Shown here piece by piece: positions 42,941-50,590 of a stretch of DNA of 64,000 bases (position 1 is its first letter; each line of letters starts with the position of its first letter). Source of the DNA: Actinomadura rupiterrae. Its GTDB lineage: Bacteria > Actinomycetota > Actinomycetes > Streptosporangiales > Streptosporangiaceae. The stretch lies in the NCBI RefSeq assembly GCF_024172125.1, contig NZ_JAMZEA010000002.1, positions 744,001 through 808,000 of the forward strand. The letters run 5' to 3'. The translations under genes were made by a program, and so were the position numbers. The notes below the pieces were generated by a model that had not been told where the DNA came from, did no database searches, and was given only the letters and a program-made list of their open reading frames with translations.

Positions 42941-45915
42941 CCGCCACGCTCCGCGTGCTGCGCGGCAGGCCGTTTCGCGCTGCCCGAAGGAAGGAGCTGG
43001 GCGAGGAGTTCGGCCAGGTGGAGCGGGCGCGCGTCGGTGCCCGCCTCGATCTGGGTGCGGCACGAGAAGCCGTCGGCGAGCACGGCCCGGCCGTCGCGGA
43101 CACCGTCCCGGACGGCCGGCCAGACGCCCTGCTCGGCGACCGTGACCGACACCTCGTGGTGGCCGCGCTCGAAGCCGAAGTTCCCGGCGAGGCCGCAGCA
43201 CCCGGCGTCGAGCACCTCGACGTCCACGCCGGCGCGGCGCAGCACGCGGGTGTCGGCGCCGAAGCCCATGAGCGCGTGCTGGTGGCAGTGCGGCTGGGCG
43301 ATCGCGCGCACCGGGTCGCGGTCGAGCCCGGCCGAGAGCCCGTGGGACGCGAACGGCGACGCCCCGCCCAGCGCGGCCTGCTCCTCGTCGAGGAGTTCGG
43401 CCAGCGTGCTGGTCCGGTCGCGGAGCAGCGCGATGTCCGGATCGTCCGGGAGCAGCTCGGGCGCGTCGGCGCGGAGCACGGCGGTGCAGCTCGGCTCCAG
43501 CGAGACCAGCGGGATGCCCGCGCGGAGGTGGGGCGCGATCGCCGCGGCGGTGCGGCGCAGCCGCTTGGCGGCCTGGTCGAGCTGCCCGGTCGAGATCCAG
43601 GTGAGCCCGCAGCAGACCGGCTCGGACGGGACGATCACCCGGTGCCCGGCGGCCTCCAGGACGCGGACGGCGGCCCGCGCGATGTGCGGGTGGAAGCTGT
43701 TGGTGAAGGTGTCCGGGAACAGGACGACCGGTGAGCCGCCCGGTCCCGGCGGGCGGCGGCGCCTGAACGAGTGGGTGAACCGGCGAGGGGCGAAGCGCGG
43801 CAGCTCGCGGTGCCGGTCGATGCCGCCGAGCCGCTTGGCGATCCGGTCGAGTCCGGGCAGGTGCAGCGCGCCGTTCGCCAGGTCCGGCGCGAGCGCGGCG
43901 AGCCGCGCCCAGACCGGCAGCCAGCCCATCGTGTAGTGCGACATGGGCCGTATGCGGCCCTCGTAGTGGTGCGAGAGGAACTCGGCCTTGTAGGTGGCCA
44001 TGTCCACGTTGACCGGGCAGTCGCTGCGGCAGCCCTTGCAGGCCAGGCACAGGTCGAGCGCGTCGCGGACCTCCGTGGACCGCCAGCCGCCGGTGATCAC
44101 GTCGCCGCGCATCATCTCGTCCAGCAGGCGGGCGCGGCCCCGGGTGGAGTGCTCCTCCTCGCGGGTCGCGCGGTAGCTCGGGCACATCACCCCGCCGGAC
44201 GACGAGCGGCACTGGCCGATCCCGACGCAGCGCGCGGCGGCGTGCGCGAAGTCGCCGTGGTCCTGCGGGTAGGCGAAGTGCACGGACGGCTCGCCGGGGT
44301 CGTAGCCGCGCAGGTCGAGGTGGCGGTCCAGCGGGACGGGGTCGACGACCTTGCCGGGGTTCATCCGGCCGTCCGGGTCGAAGACCGCCTTCATCCGGCC
44401 GAAGAGGGCGACCACCTCGTCCCCGAACATGATCGGCAGCAGCTCGCCGCGGGACTGGCCGTCGCCGTGCTCGCCCGACAGCGACCCGCCGTGGCCGGAG
44501 ACGAGCCGGGCCGCGCGGGTGACGAAGTCGCGGTAGCGGGCCACGCCCGCGTCGTCGGAGAGGTCGAACGGGATGCGGGTGTGCACGCACCCTTGCCCGA
44601 AATGCCCGTAGAGCGTGACCGGCCGGAGGCCGAACTCGTCGATGAGCGCCTGGAACTCGCGCAGGTAGGCGCCGAGCCGGTCCGGCGGGACGGCCGCGTC
44701 CTCCCAGCCCTCGTGCGTGTCGGCGTGGTGCGGCGGGTAGGCGGTCGCGCCGAGCCCGGCCTCGCGGACCTTCCAGAGCCGGTCCTCCTCGGCCGGATCG
44801 TGCAGGAACGTGCAGCGCGGCCCGGTGTCCGAGCCGTCCAGGCCGTCGATCAGCGCCTGCGCCTTGTCGTCGGCCTCCGCTCGGGTGTCGCCGCCGAAGC
44901 GGACCATGAGCCAGCCCGCGCCTTCCGGCATCTCCTCGCGGATCCTGTCGTCGGCGAGGTGCTCCGCCTCCGCGAGGTCCAGGAGGTAGTCGTCCATGCC
45001 CTCCAGTGCCAGCGGACGGTACGCCGCGATCTCCGGGACCGCGTCGCCCGCCGCCGCGATGTCGTCGTAGCCGAGCACGACCAGCGACTCGTGCGCCGGG
45101 ACGGGCACCAGGCAGATCTCCGCGCGCAGCACCGTGACCAGCGTCGACTCCGAGCCGACCAGCGCGCGGGCGACGTTGAAGCCGTTCTCGGGGAGCAGCT
45201 GGTCCAGGCCGTAGCCGGACACGCGGCGCGGGATGTCGGGGTAGCGGGTGCGGATCAGCGCCAGGTTCTCGTCGCGCAGCGCGCGCAGCTCCCGGAAGAT
45301 CTCCGCGCGCCGCCCGCCCCCGGCGATGATCCGCTCGTACTCCTCGTCGGACGTCTCGCCCACCCACATCCGCAGCCCGTCGTAGGTGAGCACCTCCAGC
45401 CGCAGCACCGAGTCGGTCATCTTCCCGTAGGCCTGCGCGGACGCGCCGCACGAGTCGTTGCCGACCATCCCGCCGATCGTGCAGGTGTCGTGCGTGGACG
45501 GTTTCGGGCCGACCATCAAGTTGTATTCGGCGAGTTCGGCATTCAAGTCGTCAAGGCAGATTCCCGGTTCGACCACGGCCGTTCTGCCCTCGGGATCGAC
45601 CGACAAAAGCCGCGTGCAAAATTTCGACCAGTCGATGACCACGGCCTCGTTGCAGCACTGCCCGGCCAGGCTCGTCCCGCCGCCGCGCGACAGCACCGGC
45701 ACCTGGTGCCGCGCGCATACCGCGACCGCGGCGACCGCCGCGTCCACATCGCGCGGAACCACCACCCCTACAGGCGGTTGGCGGTAGTTGGACGAGTCGT
45801 GGGCGTACGCGGCGCGCGTTCCGGCGTCGAACCGGACCTCGCCGTCCACCTCGTCGGCCAGCGCTTCGCGGAGCGCGGAGAGGCCCTCGGGCGCCTTCAC
45901 GGTGCTGGATGCCAT
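42937..45915 (-). CDS. FAD-linked oxidase fused to Fe-S/CCG domains (GlcD-GlcF or D-lactate dehydrogenase type)
   Basis: A 992-residue fusion. The N-terminal half is an FAD-binding PCMH domain (LSRGGGTSLAGQCCNEAVV, KPSTHDTCTIGGMVGNDSCG) with a C-terminal FAD-oxidase domain (YGHFGQGCVHTRIPF, SGEHGDGQSRGELLP). The second half has two 4Fe-4S motifs (CVGIGQCRSSSGGVMC and CLACKGCRSDCPV) and two CCG cysteine clusters (PVCCGLTW, GCCGLAGNFG). Such proteins oxidise D-2-hydroxy acids and pass electrons to the quinone pool. It is the first gene of the minus-strand operon with the enolase-type and SDR genes. It starts 80 bp from the divergent TPP enzyme. Confidence 0.93.
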   Translation of the reverse strand: MASSTVKAPEGLSALREALADEVDGEVRFDAGTRAAYAHDSSNYRQPPVGVVVPRDVDAAVAAVAVCARHQVPVLSRGGGTSLAGQCCNEAVVIDWSKFCTRLLSVDPEGRTAVVEPGICLDDLNAELAEYNLMVGPKPSTHDTCTIGGMVGNDSCGASAQAYGKMTDSVLRLEVLTYDGLRMWVGETSDEEYERIIAGGGRRAEIFRELRALRDENLALIRTRYPDIPRRVSGYGLDQLLPENGFNVARALVGSESTLVTVLRAEICLVPVPAHESLVVLGYDDIAAAGDAVPEIAAYRPLALEGMDDYLLDLAEAEHLADDRIREEMPEGAGWLMVRFGGDTRAEADDKAQALIDGLDGSDTGPRCTFLHDPAEEDRLWKVREAGLGATAYPPHHADTHEGWEDAAVPPDRLGAYLREFQALIDEFGLRPVTLYGHFGQGCVHTRIPFDLSDDAGVARYRDFVTRAARLVSGHGGSLSGEHGDGQSRGELLPIMFGDEVVALFGRMKAVFDPDGRMNPGKVVDPVPLDRHLDLRGYDPGEPSVHFAYPQDHGDFAHAAARCVGIGQCRSSSGGVMCPSYRATREEEHSTRGRARLLDEMMRGDVITGGWRSTEVRDALDLCLACKGCRSDCPVNVDMATYKAEFLSHHYEGRIRPMSHYTMGWLPVWARLAALAPDLANGALHLPGLDRIAKRLGGIDRHRELPRFAPRRFTHSFRRRRPPGPGGSPVVLFPDTFTNSFHPHIARAAVRVLEAAGHRVIVPSEPVCCGLTWISTGQLDQAAKRLRRTAAAIAPHLRAGIPLVSLEPSCTAVLRADAPELLPDDPDIALLRDRTSTLAELLDEEQAALGGASPFASHGLSAGLDRDPVRAIAQPHCHQHALMGFGADTRVLRRAGVDVEVLDAGCCGLAGNFGFERGHHEVSVTVAEQGVWPAVRDGVRDGRAVLADGFSCRTQIEAGTDARPLHLAELLAQLLPSGSAKRPAAQHAERGG

Positions 45916-45939
45916 GAATGCGCATTACCCCAACCGCAG

Positions 45940-45963
45940 GTTTCAAGCACGCGTCCGGGGAAC
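45940..45963 (+). promoter_or_regulatory. SigB/SigF-type promoter (GTTT-N14-GGGAAC)
   Basis: GTTT (45940-45943), 14 bp and GGGAAC (45958-45963) lie 33 bp before the ATG of the TPP enzyme. The pattern resembles actinobacterial SigB/SigF promoters and matches, in spacing, the sites at 52331 and 52930. Confidence 0.5.
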
Positions 45964-45995
45964 CGCTTCGGAGAGGACCAGAGAAGGGAACCGCC

Positions 45996-47789
45996 ATGGG
46001 CGCGAAAGTCGCCGATTACGTGCTGGAACGCCTCCGGCAATGGGATGTGCAGCAGCTCTTCGGCTATCCGGGGGACGGTATCAACGGGCTGGTCGCCGCG
46101 CTCGGACGGGCCGATGACAAGCCCAGGTTCATCCAGAGCAGGCACGAGGAGATGTCGGCGTTCGAGGCGGTCGGCTATGCCAAGTTCAGCGGCCGGCCCG
46201 GCGTGTGCATGGCGACCAGCGGCCCCGGCGCGATCCACCTTCTGAACGGCCTTTACGACGCGAAACTCGACCACGTGCCCGTCGTCGCGATCGTCGGGCA
46301 GACCGCGCGCAGCGCGATGGGCGGCGCCTACCAGCAGGAGGTCGACCTCCAGTCGCTGTTCAAGGACGTCGCCGCCTACGTCCAGACGGCGTCGGTCCCG
46401 TCGCAGTTCCCGAACCTGATCGACCGCGCGATGCGGTTCGCGATGGCCAAGCACGCCCCGGCCGTCGTGATCATCCCGAACGACCTCCAGGAGGAGGAGT
46501 ACAGCCCGCCCGAGCACGCGTTCAAGCAGGTCCCGTCGTCCGCGCCCGGCTACACCCGGCCGCTGACCCGCGCCCCGGACGAGGAGGTCGAGCGGGCCGC
46601 CGAGGTGCTGAACGCCGGGTCCAAGGTCGCGATCCTGGTCGGCCAGGGCGCCCGCGACGCCGCCGACGAGGTGCTGGAGGTCGCCGAGACCACCGGCGCG
46701 GGCATCGCCAAGGCGCTGCTCGGCAAGGACGTCCTGCCGGACGACCTGCCGTACGTGACCGGGTCGATCGGCCTGCTCGGCACCCGGCCGTCCTACGAGC
46801 TGATGCGCGACTGCGACACGCTGCTGATCGTCGGGTCCAACTTCCCGTACTCGCAGTTCATGCCGGAGTTCGGGTCCGCCCGCGCCGTCCAGATCGACGT
46901 GGACGGTCGGCTCATCGGCATGCGCTACCCGACCGAGGTGAACCTGGTCGGCGACGCCGGGGAGACGCTCCGCGCCCTGCTGCCGAAGCTGCGCAAGCAG
47001 AAGAAGCGGTCCTGGCGGGAGAAGGTCGAGGAGAACGTCGCGCGCTGGTGGGACACCGTCGAGCGGCAGGCGCACGTCCCGGCCGACCCGATCAACCCGA
47101 TGCTGCTGGCCTGGGAGCTGTCGTCGCGGCTGCCGGACGACGCGATCGTCACCGCCGACTCCGGCTCGGCCGCCAACTGGTACGCCCGCGACCTGAAGTT
47201 CAGGCGCGGGATGCGCGGCTCGCTGTCCGGCACGCTCGCCACGATGGGCGCGGGCGTCCCGTATGCGATCGGCGCGAAGTTCGCCCATCCGGACCGTCCG
47301 GCGATCGCGCTCGTCGGCGACGGCGCGATGCAGATGAACGGCCTCGCCGAGCTGCTCACGATCCGCCGCTACCAGGACCGCTGGAGCGACCAGCGGCTGG
47401 TCGTGGCCGTGCTGCACAACAACGACCTCAACCAGGTCACCTGGGAGCTGCGCGCGATGGGCGGCGCGCCGAAGTTCGAGGAGTCCCAGGTGCTGCCCGA
47501 GGTCTCCTACGCCTCGTTCGCCCGGTCCATCGGGCTGGACGGGATCAACGTCGAGAAGCCCGAGGAGGTCGGTCCCGCCTGGGACCGCGCGCTCGCCGCC
47601 GCCGGGCCGGTGGTGCTGGACGTCCGGTGCGACCCCGACATCCCGCCCATCCCGCCGCACGCGGACTTCGACCAGATCAAGGACGCCGCCGAAGCGATCA
47701 TCAAGGGCGACCCGGACTCGTTCGGCGTCGTCAAGAAGGGCCTGCGCACCAAGGCCCAGGAGCTGTTCGGCCGATCCGGCGACGGGTGA
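45996..47789 (+). CDS. Thiamine-diphosphate enzyme, pyruvate dehydrogenase (quinone)/pyruvate oxidase type
   Basis: A 597-residue TPP enzyme of the acetolactate-synthase/PoxB superfamily. The activating Glu is in QSRHEEMSAFEAVGYAKFSG, the Gly-rich SGPGAIHLLNGLYDAK is present, and the TPP-binding GDGAMQMNGLAELLT ends in NNDLNQ. The C-terminal tail after residue ~530 resembles the membrane-binding region of quinone-linked pyruvate dehydrogenases. GAAGGGA precedes the ATG. The expected reaction is pyruvate to acetate and CO2 with electrons to quinone. It is probably co-transcribed with the antiporter genes downstream. It is divergent from the 2-hydroxy-acid dehydrogenase. Confidence 0.9.
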   Translation: MGAKVADYVLERLRQWDVQQLFGYPGDGINGLVAALGRADDKPRFIQSRHEEMSAFEAVGYAKFSGRPGVCMATSGPGAIHLLNGLYDAKLDHVPVVAIVGQTARSAMGGAYQQEVDLQSLFKDVAAYVQTASVPSQFPNLIDRAMRFAMAKHAPAVVIIPNDLQEEEYSPPEHAFKQVPSSAPGYTRPLTRAPDEEVERAAEVLNAGSKVAILVGQGARDAADEVLEVAETTGAGIAKALLGKDVLPDDLPYVTGSIGLLGTRPSYELMRDCDTLLIVGSNFPYSQFMPEFGSARAVQIDVDGRLIGMRYPTEVNLVGDAGETLRALLPKLRKQKKRSWREKVEENVARWWDTVERQAHVPADPINPMLLAWELSSRLPDDAIVTADSGSAANWYARDLKFRRGMRGSLSGTLATMGAGVPYAIGAKFAHPDRPAIALVGDGAMQMNGLAELLTIRRYQDRWSDQRLVVAVLHNNDLNQVTWELRAMGGAPKFEESQVLPEVSYASFARSIGLDGINVEKPEEVGPAWDRALAAAGPVVLDVRCDPDIPPIPPHADFDQIKDAAEAIIKGDPDSFGVVKKGLRTKAQELFGRSGDG

Positions 47790-47860
47790 CCCGGCATGGC
47801 GGCGGGCGACCTGTGAGGGAGGCGGGCGACCTGTGATGGGGACGGGTGACCGGTGATGGA
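47781..47860 (+). repeat. Four 20-bp tandem repeats bridging the TPP-enzyme stop and mnhE start
   Basis: Units at 47781-47800, 47801-47820, 47821-47840 and 47841-47860 follow a GRCGGGYGACC core with exact 20-bp period. The first unit contains the TPP-enzyme stop (TGA at 47787-47789) and the fourth contains the mnhE start. Units 2 and 3 share their first 16 bases exactly. The spacing between the genes was evidently made by duplication. Confidence 0.8.
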
Positions 47861-48419
47861 CGCGCGGCGGAGGTGGGACCGGTGGCCGTCCGTCCGGCGG
47901 GAGACGCTCCCGCGGGCGGCCGGGCCGGCGGCCTGGACGTTCCTCGCCTGGGTACTGCTGACGTGGGAGTTCACCGCTGAGCAGCTGCTCATCGGCGTGG
48001 TCGTGGCGCTGGCCTCCGGGCTGCTGTTCGCCCCGCTCGGCAAGGGCGCCGGGCCGTGGGACGTGCTGCGGCCCGGGCGGCTGCGCGCCGCCGTCGAGCT
48101 GGCCGGCTACACCGCCTGGTGGATCGTGGTCGCGAACGTGCGGCTCGCGCGCCGGGTGTGGGCCCCGTCCCGTCCGCTGCGCAGCGGCATGGTCGTGGTC
48201 CCGACCCGGGAGCGGGACGACACGGGCCTGACCACGGTCGCGCTGCTCACCTCGATGATCGTGGACAACCAGCTGGCCGACCTGGACGCGCGGCGCGGCC
48301 TGCTCCAGTACCACGCCGTCGCCGTCCCGGACCGGCCCGAGACTATCAACGAGCGCGTCGAGCGCATCCTGGAACGCACCCACCCGGACGACCACACCGC
48401 CGGGACGGGTGACTCGTGA
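47856..48419 (+). CDS. mnhE: Na+/H+ antiporter subunit E (MnhE/MrpE/MbhA)
   Basis: A 187-residue membrane protein. N-terminal hydrophobic segments (WTFLAWVLLTWEFT, LLIGVVVALASGLLF) are followed by the MnhE landmarks YTAWWIVVANVRLARRVWAP and VALLTSMIVDNQLAD. The C-terminal part is cytoplasmic. In Mrp complexes subunit E assists assembly and cation transport. The ATG at 47856 (or GTG at 47853) lies in the fourth 20-bp repeat. It overlaps mnhF by GTGA. Confidence 0.92.
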   Translation: MDARRRWDRWPSVRRETLPRAAGPAAWTFLAWVLLTWEFTAEQLLIGVVVALASGLLFAPLGKGAGPWDVLRPGRLRAAVELAGYTAWWIVVANVRLARRVWAPSRPLRSGMVVVPTRERDDTGLTTVALLTSMIVDNQLADLDARRGLLQYHAVAVPDRPETINERVERILERTHPDDHTAGTGDS

Positions 48420-48676
48420 GCAGCCTGTACCTGGTGGTGGCGCTGGCCGAGGTCGCCATCGCGGTGCTGCTGACCGTCCGGCTCGGGCTCGGGCCGACGA
48501 CCTGCGACCGGATCGTGGCGCTCAACGCGCTCACCACGCAGGCGATGCTCGCGCTGCTGTTCTTCGCCGCCTACGCCGACCGGACCGGGTACCTGGACGC
48601 GGCGCTGTGGCCCGCGTCCTTCGGCTACCTCGGGACGATCGTCTGGGCCCGCTACCTGGAACGGGGTCTGCTGTGA
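48416..48676 (+). CDS. mnhF: Na+/H+ antiporter subunit F (MnhF/MrpF)
   Basis: An 86-residue protein with three hydrophobic segments. The family stretch LRLGLGPTTCDRIVALNALTT-like (here RLGLGPTTCDRIVALNALTT) and YLGTIVWARYLERG mark it as MnhF/PhaF. The GTG start overlaps mnhE. Its last codons and stop are part of a 14-bp tandem duplication. Confidence 0.92.
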   Translation: MSSLYLVVALAEVAIAVLLTVRLGLGPTTCDRIVALNALTTQAMLALLFFAAYADRTGYLDAALWPASFGYLGTIVWARYLERGLL

Positions 48677-48694
48677 AGGATCTGCTGTGAAGGA
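48667..48694 (+). repeat. 14-bp tandem duplication at the mnhF/mnhG junction
   Basis: TCTGCTGTGAAGGA occurs twice (48667-48680 and 48681-48694). In the first copy TGA ends mnhF and AAGGA serves as ribosome site. In the second copy the GTG of CTGTGA is the mnhG start. The duplication thus created the gene junction. Confidence 0.85.
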
Positions 48695-49070
48695 GCTCGT
48701 CTTCGCCGTCGTGGCCCTGGTCGGGCTGGGGTTCTCGCTGTCCGGCGCGGTCGGCGTCCTGCGGATGCCCGACGTGTACACGCGGATCCAGTGCTCGTCC
48801 AAGACCGTGACGATGGGCGCGCTGCCCGTGCTCGCCGCGCTGCTGATCGGGGAGGGGCCGTTCGGCCAGTACGGCAGCCGGGTGCTGCTCATCGCCGTCC
48901 TGCTGGGGGTGCTGAACCCGGCCGCCGCGCACGCGCTGGCCCGCGCCGCCTACCGGACCGGCGTCCCGATGTGGCGCGGCGCCGTCCAGGACGAGTCGCT
49001 CCCGCAGCGCAACGGCGAGCGCGACGGCGAACGCGGCGGTTCCGGCAAGCCGGACGAGCGGCAGGGGTGA
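48687..49070 (+). CDS. mnhG: Na+/H+ antiporter subunit G (MnhG/MrpG)
   Basis: A 127-residue protein with three membrane segments and the MnhG signature GVLRMPDVYTRIQCSSKTVTMG. The C-terminal ~40 residues are a charged tail rich in Gly, Arg, Glu and Lys, longer than in most homologues. The GTG start uses AAGGA from the first copy of the junction duplication. The DUF4040 gene follows after 7 bp. Confidence 0.92.
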   Translation: MKELVFAVVALVGLGFSLSGAVGVLRMPDVYTRIQCSSKTVTMGALPVLAALLIGEGPFGQYGSRVLLIAVLLGVLNPAAAHALARAAYRTGVPMWRGAVQDESLPQRNGERDGERGGSGKPDERQG

Positions 49071-49077
49071 GGCTCGG

Positions 49078-49416
49078 GTGTTCTGGGCGCTCGACTACCT
49101 GGTGCTCGCGCTGGTCCTGGCCTGCGCAGTCCTGGTCGTCCGGATCCGCTCCCTCAACGGCGCGGTGATGGCGCTGTCGGCGGTCGGCGTGCTGCTCGGC
49201 CTGCTGTTCATCGTGCTCGGCGCGCCGGACGTCGCGCACGCCCAGCTCGTCGTCGGCGCGATCGCGCTGCCCGTCCTCTACCTGATCGCCATCGGCAAGA
49301 CCCGCACGGACGTCCCGGAGGACGACCCGTCGGGCGCGAGCACCGACCGGACCGAGGAGGCGGATCCATGCACCCGCGAAACCCGCATCGAAGACCCTTC
49401 ACAGGAGCGTTCCTGA
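49078..49416 (+). CDS. DUF4040 (MbhD/MrpA C-terminal-like) antiporter subunit
   Basis: A 112-residue protein with three hydrophobic segments (YLVLALVLACAVLVV, VMALSAVGVLLGLLFIVLGAP) and the DUF4040 motif APDVAHAQLVVGAIALPVLYLIAI. It corresponds to MbhD, or the part of MrpA beyond its NuoL-like core, here a free-standing protein. AGGGGTGAGG precedes the GTG start. Its hydrophilic C-terminus overlaps the next gene by 49 bp. Confidence 0.85.
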   Translation: MFWALDYLVLALVLACAVLVVRIRSLNGAVMALSAVGVLLGLLFIVLGAPDVAHAQLVVGAIALPVLYLIAIGKTRTDVPEDDPSGASTDRTEEADPCTRETRIEDPSQERS

Positions 49417-50225
49417 CCGGCGGCTTCGCGGCGCTGCTGGCCGCTGGGCTGCTCGCCGCGCCGCGCGAGGACGCGCCGCTGTCCGCCATGGCCCGGCACG
49501 CGCTGGCGGTGTCCCTGCCGGACTGGAAGCTCACCGAGCCGGTCAACGAGATCGTCTACGGGACGCGCGGCTTCGACACCTTCGGCGAGACGTTCCTGCT
49601 GCTCGCGGCCGTGGTCAGCGTGCTGGTGCTGACCCGTCCGCGGGAGCTGCGCACCGAGCCGATGGGCGAGGAGCGGGCCGGCCGCCGCGAGCAGGCCGAG
49701 GACGACCCGGCCAGCCCCGTGGACGCCCGCGAGCGCGCGGCCCGCCGTGCCGAGCGCGCCGAGCAGGACGCCCGGACACCGATGACCCCGGTCGTCCGGA
49801 CCGCGGTGCGCGTGGTCGGCCCGATACTGTTCGCCGCCGGGTGCTACCTGGTCGCCTGGGGCTACGCGCCGGGCGGCGGGTTCCCCGCCGGGGCCGTCCT
49901 GGCCGGGGTCATGCTCATGGTCTACGCCGCGTTCGGGCGCCGGACGTTCGGCACCCGGCGGCTGGAGACCGCGGAGCTGGCCGGGGCGCTCGGGATCATC
50001 GTGATCATGGGGCTCGGACTGGTCCTCAAGGACGCGGTCGGGGCCGACTGGGTGCCGCACGCCGCCGAGCGGACGCCCGCGTCGGGCGGCATCGTCCAGC
50101 CGTTCTCGGTCGCGGAGTTCGCCGAGGTCGGCACCGGCATCCTGCTCGCCGTGCACGCGCTGCTCGGCGCCCGGCACGACTGGACCCCGGACGAGGCCGG
50201 CGCCGGCGAAGGGGTGCCGTCGTGA
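49368..50225 (+). CDS. mnhB: MbhE-like/MnhB fused antiporter subunit
   Basis: A 285-residue protein. The N-terminal ~95 residues match the MbhE-type piece (TEPVNEIVYGTRGFDTFGET, LLLAAVVSVLVLTRP). An Arg/Glu-rich linker with AERAER repeats follows. The C-terminal ~150 residues are MnhB (AGCYLVAWGYAPGGGFPAGAVLAG, LETAELAGALGIIVIMG). GGAGG 8 nt before the ATG marks the start inside the preceding gene. The fusion lets one gene supply two MBH-type subunits. It overlaps mnhC by GTGA. Confidence 0.87.
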   Translation: MHPRNPHRRPFTGAFLTGGFAALLAAGLLAAPREDAPLSAMARHALAVSLPDWKLTEPVNEIVYGTRGFDTFGETFLLLAAVVSVLVLTRPRELRTEPMGEERAGRREQAEDDPASPVDARERAARRAERAEQDARTPMTPVVRTAVRVVGPILFAAGCYLVAWGYAPGGGFPAGAVLAGVMLMVYAAFGRRTFGTRRLETAELAGALGIIVIMGLGLVLKDAVGADWVPHAAERTPASGGIVQPFSVAEFAEVGTGILLAVHALLGARHDWTPDEAGAGEGVPS

Positions 50226-50590
50226 TCGTGGGGAACTACCTGGCGGCGGCGGCGCTGTTCTGCCTCGGCCTGCACACCGTGCTGACCCGCCGGAACCTGG
50301 TCCGGATGGTGATGGGCCTGTCGCTGATGGAGTCGTCCACCTACCTGCTGATGATCTCGTTCGCCTACCGGGCCGGGTCGACCGCGCCGGTGCTGCTCGA
50401 CCCGCCGCACGGCAAGAAGCCCGAGCAGCTCGCGCACGGCAACGTCGCCGATCCCGTCCTGCAGAACTTCTGCCTGACCGCGATCGTGATCGGTGTCGCG
50501 GTGACCGCGGTGTTCCTGTCGGTCGTCGTCCGCGTCGCCCAGCACTACCGGACCCTGGACGCCGACCGGGTCCGGGCGATGCGCGGATGA
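50222..50590 (+). CDS. mnhC: Na+/H+ antiporter subunit C (MnhC/NuoK-like)
   Basis: A 122-residue NuoK-like protein with three membrane helices. TRRNLVRMVMGLSLMESSTYLL carries the conserved Glu region, and DPVLQNFCLTAIVIGVAVTA is typical of MnhC. The GTG start overlaps mnhB and the stop overlaps mnhD, so the genes are translationally coupled. Confidence 0.93.
   Translation: MIVGNYLAAAALFCLGLHTVLTRRNLVRMVMGLSLMESSTYLLMISFAYRAGSTAPVLLDPPHGKKPEQLAHGNVADPVLQNFCLTAIVIGVAVTAVFLSVVVRVAQHYRTLDADRVRAMRG

Noticed and set aside
41858..45451. 1197-residue minus-strand frame containing the enolase-type protein
   Set aside because: Only the last 360 codons are real; the upstream part is out of frame with the FAD/Fe-S fusion and reads as Arg/Pro-rich nonsense.
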